Below are positions 1 through 10,055 of a stretch of 47,684 nucleotides of DNA, in pieces. Position 1 is the first letter of the stretch. Every line of letters starts with the position of its first letter. The notes beneath the pieces are model-generated. The model was not told where the DNA came from, did no database searches, and worked only from the letters and a program-made list of their open reading frames with translations. Made by a program: the position numbers and the translations under genes. Origin of the DNA: Dimargaris cristalligena (Eukaryota > Kickxellomycota > Dimargaritomycetes > Dimargaritales > Dimargaritaceae); NCBI GenBank assembly GCA_027576995.1, contig JANBQC010000173.1, positions 1-47,684 on the forward strand, given 5' to 3'.

Positions 1-3000
1 GAGTTAATCATGTAAATGACTGGATGGTCATCAATACTCCAAAAATCGATATTCTGGAGTATTGTGAGCCAAGGCATTGAAAGAGAGAACAGTCACAAGC
101 CTTTAAAATCTTTGGAGGGTAATGTACTTACTACTCATAATAATGATACATACCTAACATAATTTTATCTGAATATTAACTATGTGGGCATTTAAGTTGT
201 GTGATAAATATACTGCACCAATTTTATGAGATATGATATTACATATTAAACTGGGCCTCACCAATAGTTATATCTGTAGTCACCTAGTACCCATTTAGGT
301 ACCTGATGTAATGCCAACCTTTTGAGGGGCTCTGCGGGGTCATCCTTGGGAGGGTTAGCAGAGGGAGGAATCTCCCATTTACTTTCCCCAGACAGTTCAC
401 CTTTCTTAGTTGAGTGGTGCAGAGGGTTGGGCTTGATCAGTTTTGAGGGGGTCAAGACTGAGGTAGCTTTGGGGAAGTCACCACTGAGTTCTCTGTCATC
501 CATTGTCACATGTTGTTGTCTTACATTGTCAGTTGTTAAGAGAAATAAAATAAAATAAAAACTTTATAAACAATTCAGTATTTAGAGATACCAAAACTTC
601 AAACTAAAAGATAATAAAGTAATACAAATAGGAGTAGTGGTAAATAATAATCAAATAAAACTGGATAAAGAGTAATCATCTGGTAAAGTTAATACAAATA
701 TTTATTCTGAGTAATAGAGGCTTATATCGAAAATAACATATCACAAAAACACATGTCTCAAATTTAACTTGTCCCTTCAACTGAGGGGATGCTGCTAAGG
801 TATTTATAAGAAAACAACCAAACTAAATAACTATAGATAATAATAATAACTGTGATAATTATAGGTCATAAAAAAACCTGCTATAGGGAAAAAATTGACC
901 TACTGGCTAAACTATGGTCATGAATATGTTAAATGGAAGTAAATTATAGAAATTGGAAGGTTGGAGGACACAGTCTTCCTAGTCCTCCTTCATGTCGGAT
1001 ATTGATAAAACCAATCAAAGGAATACATGCTACATAGTTATATGTTGTAATTCCAAGAAGGAACCTGCCAGAGACTGGTTATTCCCAAGCCTCACTCATA
1101 AATAGATCATCAAATAATAAAAATATTGATATGAAGTGGTTAATCCTCATGGGTTAAAGTTACCATTGATGTTGATGACCTATAACTTTGTTAATAATAA
1201 ACGGAAAAGCAAATAGAAGTATAAGTTGGAAGGCTGAAGGAAAGGAGAATCAGCTAGCATAAAGAAACAAAAATAAAAAGTCTGGCCCTGGACTGTTCCC
1301 ATGGAATCAGCTCATCAGTTGTCCTAAAACCTCAAATCCATCCAAAGTATTACTACTTTCTGGCTTGGTAACTAGTGCTGGTGCTTACGTGGCCTCGGCC
1401 CAGCTGCCCATGGCAGCACACCTGACAACTGTCTATTCTAGTATTAAATGTAATGACTCCACTGGCAAACCCAGGCTCCTGGTCTTATCAGCACTACATA
1501 CAATGATGCCTTTTTTATATGTGTTATACCTATCAATATTATATACCAGTTGATAAGGGATCTACCCTAGTTAGTACCTATTCGATGCTCCCTTGTGAGG
1601 ATTTTAAGTTGTTGTTTATCACAACTGTTACTAATCACTTATGTTCCTAGTTTTTGAATTAGCCTCAATAAGTATCATATTTCTCGAATGAGCTCTATGG
1701 AGCACAGTATTAGTTACATAATATAATTATGTCTAATGGGGATATTAATATAGCATCATCCCCCCATTTTTATGATAAATATCCTAAAACTTAATTCTTT
1801 TATAAGAGGTGATCTGACTTCTCGACTACTATAACATGATTAGATACGATTAGCGATACTTTCTACTGTATGCAATCGAACGGGGCATCGGTTTTCTATT
1901 TGTTTATTTATGATAATTACTACTGCATCTTAGCATTTTTTTCTATTACAGATCAATGGTATTGGTGCGACAGGACTGTGACAGCCCGCTGGGGCCCTGT
2001 AAAGGCGTGTTTTATATTTATTTTGGTGGCCTACAGTTAGCTATAGATTAACTAAGCTACAATGACCCTATTTAAATTATCTGACTGAGCTGTATCCAGC
2101 CAAGCGGCGGCACCTCTGCCTAACAAATAGTGATCTAGATGAGAAGGCTCTGGTTGGCCCCACATTGAATGGCGATCACTATTTATGTTATCGTTTTTCC
2201 GTTTTATTTATGTTCAGTTATTGGCTACGGCAAAGACCAGTGTTTCTAACTATTGTATAAATGCCGATGGCCATTTTTCAAATGAGACATACTTGCCTGC
2301 CACCCTTCAGCCTTACGATTGAGCCTGGTAGTCCCTCCTATATTGGGCTAGGCTCGTATATACAACCATTCGCCATGTCCGCCACTAAAGGAGGGTGGTT
2401 GGCCGCCATTTATTCTTATAAAGGAATAGTTCTAAGTGCAGTGGCCATCCGATTACGTGGCCGCGCGATGTACTTCGCAACTCTAGAGCGACAGCCCTTA
2501 GCGCGTTTGGCTTATATATTTTGTTATTAGCTTTCCGGGGGCGCACGGTCGAAAAGCTACCGTTGTAAACTACAGTTATCTTCTTGAATTCACCATCCAA
2601 TTCAGGGGTTGCCTACTAGACATGCCTTTTGAGCGATATAGATTTATAGTGGGTCCACCTGTAGTATTACCGACACTGATTTATCCAGTACTGTACGGTA
2701 GAATCCCCAACCACAAACACCATTGATTGCAACTGTTGTAAGTGAAGGCCAGATGGGGTGTCTACCCATACTGTCGACCCCCCTAAATCTTGCATCTGCA
2801 ATACCACAGATAAATCGACGACACCTGCATAACCATTTGGAAGGGCTGTAATTCGCATCAGCTACCCTTGTCTTGACGTGGGTGAATTGAAATGCTCGCT
2901 GGAGATTCCCATTGAATACCGGCCCAGACGAGGTTTAGAAGACAGTAATGCGGGCCCGTCGCTGCTTTGCACGACAATCTGTGCCAAACGACTACTTGGG

Positions 3001-3080
3001 AATTGCCATAGTAGATCAGGGCCCAATAAACAGGATTAATGTTGATAGCCCTGTCCAGCCGACCTCCTGCTTCCCTTAAC
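1..3080. other. AT-rich intergenic DNA
   Basis: No recognisable gene. The sequence is AT-rich to about 2 kb and then more mixed in composition. Short open frames occur on both strands, but none shows a known domain or gene-like composition. The one exception worth separate mention is a minus-strand frame at 258-509. The block at 1.0-1.7 kb carries short motifs seen in the AT-rich block near 17.7 kb (for example ttaaagttaccattg at about 1155 and 17694). This may hint at old dispersed repeats, but the match is too short to prove it. Confidence 0.5.
258..509 (-). CDS. Weak hypothetical reading frame, 83 residues
   Basis: I do not recognise this protein. It is hydrophilic and rich in Pro, Lys and Ser, with a composition that looks more protein-like than the hydrophobic shadows around it. 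It starts with two close methionines (MTMDD). A possible splice donor (CAG followed by GTACCT) lies near its end, so it could be a first exon. It has no domain, no downstream exon I can connect, and it sits in AT-rich DNA. A gag-like remnant of a retroelement is one alternative; chance is another. Confidence 0.15.
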   Translation of the reverse strand: MTMDDRELSGDFPKATSVLTPSKLIKPNPLHHSTKKGELSGESKWEIPPSANPPKDDPAEPLKRLALHQVPKWVLGDYRYNYW

Positions 3081-3339
3081 CTCGACCAGTGTACTCACCT
3101 CACCCCCTAGCCCCAGCTGCCCTGGTTGAAGCGTGCCATCGAATATCCTCCCAACTGCTATTTCCCCCTTGTATACGGACAACTACCCCCCTCTTTTTTT
3201 CAATAGCCGCCATAGAGTTGAACTTCCGCTGGTACATTTGGACTGGCCAAATACCCTCCCCACCCCGCCTACTCTCTTCACTCCTTTGACCACTTTCGCC
3301 CTACATATTCCCTTTCACCGTTGGTTCTCGTAACTTACC
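3081..3339 (+). promoter_or_regulatory. Pyrimidine-rich leader of the urease gene
   Basis: The 250 bases before the urease ATG are strongly C and T rich on the coding strand, with runs such as accccctagcccc and cccccctcttttttt. This is a common feature of fungal core promoters and 5' leaders. The start codon context is ttaccATGc, with A at -3, a good Kozak match. No clear TATA box was seen. The exact transcription start is not visible. Confidence 0.4.
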
Positions 3340-6300
3340 ATGCATCTCCTACCGCGCGAACTCGACAAGCTCCCGCTCATTCAGGCCGGCCGCTTGGCCC
3401 AGCACCGCCTGGCCCGAGGTATTCGTCTGAACCAGGCCGAGGCCACGGCCCTCATTGCTACCCAAATCCTGGAGCTCATGCGGGATGGCAAGCATAGCGT
3501 GGCCGAGCTCATGCAACTGGGCCGCCAGTTTCTGGGCTACCGCCATGTCATGCCCTCCGTTCCTTCGGGACTCGAAGACGTCCAAGTAGAGGGAACCGTT
3601 CCGAGTGGCACGTTTCTGGTCACCGTCACCAAGCCCATCGCCTCGCAGAATGGCAATATCCACATGGCTCTGCTCGGCTCCTTCCTACCGATACCCGACA
3701 ATGATACCGCGTTCCCTTGGAATGCCGATATCGAGAAGCTGTACCACCCGGACTTGCAGCCCGGCGCCGTGTTCTTGCGCGGTTCCACCATCCCTTTGAA
3801 CCCCGGACGGGAACGCTGCCGCCTACTGGTGACTAATACTGGGGACCGACCGATCCAGGTAAGGCCTGCCTTGACTATTGTCCCTTTCTTTGCAGTATCC
3901 GCGGGACTGTGGTCGAGATGGCGTGACTGCTAATACCATCATTCCACAGACTATTGGATGCATCTCAGTCTATATGGCCCATAGTTAACTCAAGGTGTGC
4001 GGGGAGAGGGGGTGGTGGTGAGTAGGACCCCTATTATTGAAGTATCCCCCCTCGCGCGCCACTCAACCAGCTTTTATTCCGACTGGTCTAACATGCTTTG
4101 CTATTACACCCTTTTCCAACTCCAATTCCAATTACACGTCGGTTTATTTAGGTGGGCTCACACTTCCATCTGGTTGAGGCCAATGCGTTCCTTCAGTTTG
4201 ACCGTATTCTGGCCTATGGCAAACGACTGGATATTCCTGCCGGGACAGCGGTCCGTTTCGAGCCGGGCGAATCGAAGACTGTCACCACGATAGATATTGC
4301 CGGACACCGGGTCATCCGGGGTGGCAACCACCTAGCTACCGGCCCGGTCAACCGGTCCGCCAAGAACTTGGCCGCGCTTAAGGACCGCATTGCCGCCCAA
4401 GGGTTCAAGCACTTCTTCCAGCCGAAAACGAAGAACGACTCCAATGCCACCATCCAGCCCCACATTATGGATCGGCACACGTACGCCGATATGTTCGGCC
4501 CCACCACGGGTGACCGAGTCCGCCTGGGGGACACGGCCCTAATCTTGGAAGTGGAACGAGACTGCACCAAGTACGGCGATGAGTGTAAATTCGGGGGCGG
4601 CAAGGTGCTTCGGGAGGGCATGGGCTCGAACGTCGGGGTCAAGGACGGCGTGGCCCTCGACTTGGTCATTACTAACGCCCTTATCGTGGACTACACCGGC
4701 ATTTACAAGGTAAATGTGGTTTTGGTGTTTTTTTTTAAGTGGGGGGTAGGCCTGCATAGGTGCGACTGGCTCTAATCCCAGCCAGCGGGACGATTCGAAT
4801 GACATTGATTTAGGTTAGGCTAACTTCGGTATTACTTTATTATTTCCACACACTCCCCCTCCTCTAGGCCGACATTGGTATCATTAAGGGTAAAATCGTC
4901 GGAATCGGCAAGGCCGGCAACCCCGATGTAATGGAAGGCGTGACCGATGGTATGATTGTCGGAGTAACCACCGACGTTATCGGCGGAGAGGGCAAAATTA
5001 TTACCGCGGGGGGGATTGATACGCACGTTCACTTCATCGGACTCGGCCAATGCGATGAGGTAAGTAGTACACTTGGTATATTCCATTACACCGACTGCGA
5101 TTTCTCTATATTTTTGAACCTTTATCCACCTACTAATTCACACCCTCGCTAACCCTACTCCATTGCGTTTGTTTTGACGGCGCGCTATATGGATATCTCT
5201 TGATTGTGTCCACCAGGCTATTGCCAGCGGCTTAACCACCATGATCGGGGGCGGCGTGGGACCGTCGACCTGCACTAACGCGGTTACCTGTACTCCGGGT
5301 AGTTTCTATATACAATTCATGATTGAAGCGACCGACACGCTCCCGCTTAACTTTGGGTTCACGGGGAAGGGCAATACTTCGGCGCCCGAGGGCCTGATTG
5401 AGCAAATCGAAGCGGGGGCCCTCGGGTTGAAGCTCCACGAGGACTGCGGGGCCACTCCCGCGGCCATCGATGCCTGTCTTTCCGTGTGCGAAACTTACGA
5501 CGTGCAAGCGGCCATTCATACGGACACCCTCAACGAGGCGGGGTTTGTGGAAGCCACGGTGGCCGCTTTCAAAGGTCGCGCGATCCACACGTACCACACT
5601 GAAGGGGCGGGGGGAGGGCACGCGCCCGATATTATTAAGGTGGTCGGGGTGCCCCACGTGCTTCCGTCGTCGACGAGCCCCACCCGGCCCTATACCCTGA
5701 ACACCCTAGACGAACACATTGACATGTTAATGGTGTGCCACCACTTGAGTAAGAACATCCCTGAGGACGTGGCCTTTGCGGAATCCCGCATCCGCGCCGA
5801 AACCATCGCGGCCGAGGACGTACTGCACGACCAAGGGGCCATTAGTATGCTCTCGTCGGATAGTCAGGCCATGGGGCGGGTCGGGGAGGTGATTTCCCGT
5901 ACTTGGCGGACGGCCCACAAAATGAAGGTCCAGCGCGGCTACCTGGCTCCGGATGAGCCCACCCCAGTCAAGGCTCCCGCAACTCCCGCGGCTAAATCTT
6001 CGAATGGAAGCAAGGCTCCCGCGACTAAATCTTCGAATAGCAGTAATAAGGCGAAGAAGAATACTGCCGCTGCTAAGCCCCCGAAACAGAGTGAAACCAA
6101 AAGCCCCGCCGACACGCACCCAGCGCATGAGCACGACCATCCCATTTTCCACTCCGAACCCCATGACAATTTCCGTATTAAGCGATACGTGTCCAAGTAC
6201 ACCATTAACCCCGCCATCACGCACGGAATCAGCCATATTATCGGTTCTGTTGAAGTGGGCAAACTGGCCGACTTGGTCATGTACGAACCGCGGTTCTTCG

Positions 6301-6695
6301 GCACCCGGCCCTACATGGTGATCAAGGGGGGTACCATCGCGTGGTCGGTCATGGGCGACGCCAATGCCTCCATCCCCACGACCCAGCCGGTCAACCTTCG
6401 CCCCATGTTCGGCGCCCTTCCCAAAGCCGCGGCCTTCAACTCGGTAATGTTTGTCAGCCAGGTGTCGGTGGATCCCAAGGTACCGAATAACATCACCACC
6501 CGATACAACGTCAGCAAGAAATTCGAACCGGTCCGCAACTGTCGCAATATCAGCAAGTCCGACTTGAAGTTCAACAGCGCCCTGCCCCATGTGATCGTGG
6601 ACCCCGAAACGTACCGGGTCACCGCCGACGGCGTGCCCTGTGTCTGCGGCCCCGTGGCCGAACTGCCCCTGACCCAAAACTACAACTATTTCTGA
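3340..6695 (+). CDS. URE1: Urease (single-chain fungal type, nickel-dependent)
   Basis: Hydrolyses urea to ammonia and carbamate in the cytosol, using a two-nickel centre. Exons are 3340-3858, 4152-4709, 4868-5059 and 5217-6695; all three introns are phase 0 with GTAA(G/A)...AG borders. The product is 915 residues. The gamma-like part (from [11 protein letters not shown]) and beta-like part fill about residues 1-275, and the alpha-like part starts near [13 protein letters not shown] (about 278). Nickel ligands are all present: H412 and H414 (THVH), carbamylated lysine K495 with H497 (GLKLHED), H524 (AIHTDT), H550 (YHTEG) and D638 (SSDSQAMGR). The flap Cys-His pair is C597-H598. The protein is longer than the usual 830-840 residues because of an insertion at about 667-738 that is rich in Ala, Ser and Lys and ends with many histidines. 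Two normally conserved spots are changed: GLGQ where CPQQ/SPQQ is usual after HFI, and HEDCG for HEDWG. No urease accessory gene lies nearby. Identity is secure. Confidence 0.97.
3859..4151 (+). other. Urease intron 1
   Basis: Phase 0 intron of 293 nt that begins GTAAGG and ends TTTATTTAG. Likely branch sites are the ctaac in ggtctaacatg and possibly the gttaactc copies. Splicing restores the beta-region sequence [14 protein letters not shown], which is continuous in other ureases. Confidence 0.9.
4710..4867 (+). other. Urease intron 2
   Basis: Phase 0 intron of 158 nt, GTAAAT to CCTCTAG, with a ctaac branch site (ggctaacttc). It joins TGIYK to ADIGI, which is the normal alpha-region order. 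Confidence 0.9.
5060..5216 (+). other. Urease intron 3
   Basis: Phase 0 intron of 157 nt, GTAAGT to CACCAG, with a ctaac branch site (cgctaacccta). It joins GQCDE to [13 protein letters not shown], matching the family without gaps. Confidence 0.9.
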
Positions 6696-7078
6696 GGAAA
6701 TTTTGGGAAGTGTGGTCGCTAGTAACAACGAACTCTATACCCCATTAGATCGACGTGCGGCTATAGTATTTGTAACCCGAAGCGGGACCAAGACCAGTAT
6801 GGTTTCTTTTTTTACATTATCATATCAACCCCTTCCTTTACCATTTTAAACTTTGTATCCGTCGTCCTTTGATTTGGAAGCATTGCTTTTATCCAAATGT
6901 ACACTAAGTGCTCGGATATTTTGGGTGCATTTATGTGTGCACTCTCGATATTCGACACTTTTGTCGTTTTTTAGCTCGATTATGGGCACTTATCATCCCG
7001 ATTGCATCTATTCGCCATACCATTGGTATCAGTCGGGTGTATACTCGAATAGCCAATGGTACTCTCTATATCACTATT

Positions 7079-7084
7079 AATAAA
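7079..7084 (+). terminator. Possible urease poly(A) signal
   Basis: AATAAA followed by further A residues, 384 nt after the urease stop codon. This is the first canonical hexamer downstream on this strand. Use is inferred, since fungal cleavage signals are often degenerate. Confidence 0.35.
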
Positions 7085-7722
7085 AATCAACTTAATATCC
7101 GATCATCTACCGTCCGGGGACAGTTCTAAGGAGGTGGGCCCCGTCACCCGACCCAGCGGAGCGGTGGTGTGACAGAGGAGTTCAGATAGGTGTCGGAGAA
7201 GGGTTCTTGGGCAGGGGCTTCTGGCAGGTCTAGGGATGGTGGCCAATCTAAGAAGGCTTTGTTGTGAAGAGCACAGCCCACTGTGTATCTGCTATGGATG
7301 AATGCTCGAATGGTGGTGCCAGTGTGGGGCTTGAAGCCAGCTACTATTCCGGCCCGCGAGCAAAAGGAATGGTGCACGCCATAGTAAATAGCAAATTGTA
7401 GTCCCTGAATAGGAATATAGGAGCGTATTCCACATCCATTGTGTGCTCAATGAAACACATTTCCCTAATACACTTATGGCTTACTAAAGGCCCTGTTCTG
7501 GAGTCCACACGTAATTGCCGCTGCAGTATTCGGTAGATGGTTTTCTAAAGGAAGATGATGCCGCGCCAACCAAAGATAATTGGGCACAGCTTCGAGTTGA
7601 TACGGATACTGTTGCTTATTCCCCTTCCCCATTGACCTTGGGTTTCTAAGTTTTTGGTACACCGAGTCGCTCAGTTGGACCTCTGCGCCTTAGCCACTGG
7701 GGCCGAGGGTCCCATATTAAGC

Positions 7723-7729
7723 TATAAAA
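7723..7729 (+). promoter_or_regulatory. Possible TATA box of the scramblase gene
   Basis: TATAAAA lies 163 nt before the scramblase ATG, leaving room for a C/T-rich 5' UTR of roughly 130 nt. Assigned by motif and position only. Confidence 0.3.
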
Positions 7730-7891
7730 CTAACTGCTTTCTGACTACTATAGTTTGAGACCCGCCCACCCCAATGTTATCCCTCCACCTTCCTTACGTC
7801 CTTCCGGGCTTCCATTAAATAGGTTTCCCTTTTGCATTTCTTCAAGACCCTACTTCAGTACGTCTACCTATTCACTTCCCCCAATTGAACC

Positions 7892-9539
7892 ATGTCACCG
7901 CCTAAGCTAAGCATGGCCGTTCCCCTCTCCATCCGCGGGGCCCTATCCCAACGAGCATTCGCCGGTAGCTTGCGTCAACCATGGTCACCCAGTCGGACCT
8001 TCCTTACCACAATTGCCCGGCTTTCAAGTCGCTACACTTCCCCATTGATCTCTGGCAACCCCACTGCGCATGGTCCTCGTAACACATTCGGTCAGCGCTC
8101 CGTGTCATCACGGAGTCGACTCCCTGTAGGTAAGCACATGACCTCATGGGCCTAACCATGTTGGCTTGGACTAATTTAAATACACCCCCCCTCTTAACTG
8201 CCTCCAACTACATTTCCATTTCGTGAAAATATTATATAGAGGCACTTCCTTTCTAACCCGGCCTATACACCGCCGCTGCACACCTTTTGTAATAAATCCG
8301 GTAGGTCGACATCGAGCCGGGCCCAGTCGGCTTGTAACTCCACTCCGTCGACAGACTCCTGCCGAAGAAGATATACCCGCCCATTCCACGGCAGTAGTCG
8401 ATCCCTGCCCCACCCCCGTCGCCCCGGCCGTGCAGGTACCCCAGGACCCACATGGCATTATTCAGCCCGAATCACCTGCCACGGCCGTACTCGCCAACAG
8501 TTCATTGATCATGACCCGTCAATTGGAAATGATCAATCTCCTAGTGGTAAGTAATGCCCCGTTTCGATTGAATTATTTGTATATTATCACTTCACCCAAA
8601 CTTCTATTTATTGATCAAAATTATATAGCCAATTAACCACATCTTGGCAATTGGGCTACTTTACTTAGTCACGTAATTTAAACCGCTAACTTCGTGGGCC
8701 AACTTACTACTTTTCGTGATTAGGGGTTCGAACAAGCCAACAAATACGCCATTGTCGATCCGGCGGGCCAGCCCGTTGGTTTCGTAGCGGAGCAAGAAAA
8801 CTTTTCCAGTACGATATCGCGGCAACTGCTAAGAACTCACCGCCCCTTCAAGGCCACCATTCTAGACCCGGCGGGCCAAGTCGTCCTTGAAGTCTACCGC
8901 CCTTTTGCCCTGATCAACAGTCGTATTTACATTCGTAAACCGGACAATGGTGAGGTGATTGGTGAAGTCCACCAGGAGTGGCACCTCTGGAAGCGGCGTT
9001 ACGATCTTTTCGTACGTGGCGAACAGTTTGCCCGCATCGACGGCGGTTTCCTCACCTGGGACTTCAATATGGTGGATGGCCGGGGCGATCGAGTAAGTTC
9101 GATCAACCGGAACTTCTCGGGATTCGCGCGCGAGATTTTCACGGACACGGGATCCTATGTGCTTCGGCTGGATGATGCGGACGGTTCGGCCCGGGCCCTG
9201 ACCTACGATGAGCGGGCCGTCGCGCTGGCCTGCGCCATCACCATTGACGTTGATTACTTTTCCCGGCATTCCGGGCACGGTAGTGGGGGTATTATGCCCT
9301 TCCCCCTCTTCTTCCCTGGGGGATTCGGTGGTGGCGGTGGGGAAGCTGGTGAAGCCGCCCCAGGCGGAGTGGAAGGTGGATCCTCAGGCACGGATGCGTC
9401 GGTGCCCCCATCCACGGGCGGTATGTCCGGTGAACAACCACCCCATTCGTATCATCAGGCTGATTCCTCCGACTCCCCCTTTTTGGAAGATGATATAGAG
9501 GCCGATGATGACGGCATCGACTTTGGCGACTGGGACTGA
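7892..9539 (+). CDS. Phospholipid scramblase family protein (Aim25-like)
   Basis: Member of the scramblase/tubby-like family, thought to move phospholipids between leaflets or to act in mitochondrial or membrane stress. Exons are 7892-8129, 8305-8546 and 8724-9539, giving 431 residues. The first 75 residues are rich in Arg, Ser and hydroxylated residues with almost no acids, as in a mitochondrial presequence. The scramblase core runs from about residue 153 to 343: it opens with FEQANKYAIVDPAGQPVGFV, passes through RPFKATILDPAGQ and VHQEWHLWKRRYDLF, and ends with a hydrophobic strand ALACAITIDVDYF. The last 88 residues are a Gly-rich then acidic low-complexity tail ending in DDGIDFGDWD. The exon 1-2 junction splits a glycine codon (phase 1) and keeps the frame only if the acceptor at 8303-8304 is used. 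It is convergent with the arrestin gene. The mitochondrial location is inferred from the N-terminus and from yeast Aim25. Confidence 0.9.
8130..8304 (+). other. Scramblase intron 1
   Basis: Intron of 175 nt, GTAAGC to CCGGTAG, with branch site tttctaacccg. A closer acceptor (tatatag at 8239) would put an early TAA in frame, so the later one is chosen. Confidence 0.8.
8547..8723 (+). other. Scramblase intron 2
   Basis: Phase 0 intron of 177 nt, GTAAGT to GTGATTAG, with branch site accgctaacttc. It joins EMINLLV to GFEQANKY, the usual opening of the scramblase domain. Confidence 0.85.
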
Positions 9540-9711
9540 TGGCTATTAACCTAATTCCATTGACATTCCGGTTTGTTTGGTGACTAAACTCGGGTCATGG
9601 GGTGACCCTTTTAGTTGTCGAGGTAAACCCTTATTTGTTAGTTTTCTCACCGAGTAAATAGACTGAACCGATCCCCTTTGCGATGCTGATGGCATATATT
9701 CAATTGTTTTT

Positions 9712-9717
9712 AATAAA
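9712..9717 (+). terminator. Scramblase poly(A) signal
   Basis: AATAAA 173 nt after the scramblase stop codon, in an AT-rich context following a T run. The position is typical for a fungal 3' UTR. Confidence 0.45.
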
Positions 9718-9736
9718 AGAAATCGATTGATATGAC

Positions 9737-9742
9737 TTTATT
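9737..9742 (-). terminator. Possible arrestin poly(A) signal
   Basis: AATAAA on the minus strand, 314 nt after the arrestin stop codon. If used, the arrestin 3' UTR would overlap the end of the scramblase 3' UTR on the opposite strand. Confidence 0.3.
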
Positions 9743-10055
9743 CGGGAGTAGTGTGTTTTGTAATGGTATAGATATGATGAGAGACGTGGCAAGCGAAAAC
9801 CGAGAAAAAATAATATATTGACATGGTGTGGGACTTTAGTGAAACCAAAATCCCGGGGCACAGATTATGCAGTTAATGGGGTCGGTAATTTGGGGCCAAT
9901 CCCGTAGAAATAAAAAAAGTAAGGGCAGTCGAGGAATACAGGCCAAATCCCCGAAATAAAAAACAAAAATCAACACTGGGCAAATATTTAAATGCAATAA
10001 AGAATCGAAGGGCCCAAACATCATGGAGATGGAAACTACCCATAAGATCTACAAT

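Larger units (their letters stand above)
6696..7891. other. Urease-scramblase intergenic region
   Basis: A stretch of 1.2 kb without a clear gene. It holds the urease 3' UTR, with an AATAAA at 7079-7084. A minus-strand frame of 77 codons (7144-7377) has mixed composition and no domain I know. A tRNA-like half element lies near 7655-7715. A possible scramblase TATA box is at 7723-7729. The last 150 bases are C/T-rich, like the urease leader. Confidence 0.5.
9540..10055. other. Convergent 3' region between scramblase and arrestin
   Basis: An AT-rich 516-nt stretch without a gene. Poly(A)-signal hexamers point in both directions close together: AATAAA on + at 9712-9717 for the scramblase, and on - at 9742-9737 for the arrestin. 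The two 3' ends may therefore overlap by a few tens of bases. Confidence 0.5.

Noticed and set aside
5727..6728. 333-codon open frame antisense to urease
   Set aside because: It mirrors the GC-rich third positions of the urease frame, has Gly/His/Asp-rich composition without a domain, and the sense gene is unmistakable.
8223..8636. Separate gene starting at ATG 8223
   Set aside because: The first 80 bases belong to scramblase intron 1; only the part from 8305 is coding, in frame with exon 1.
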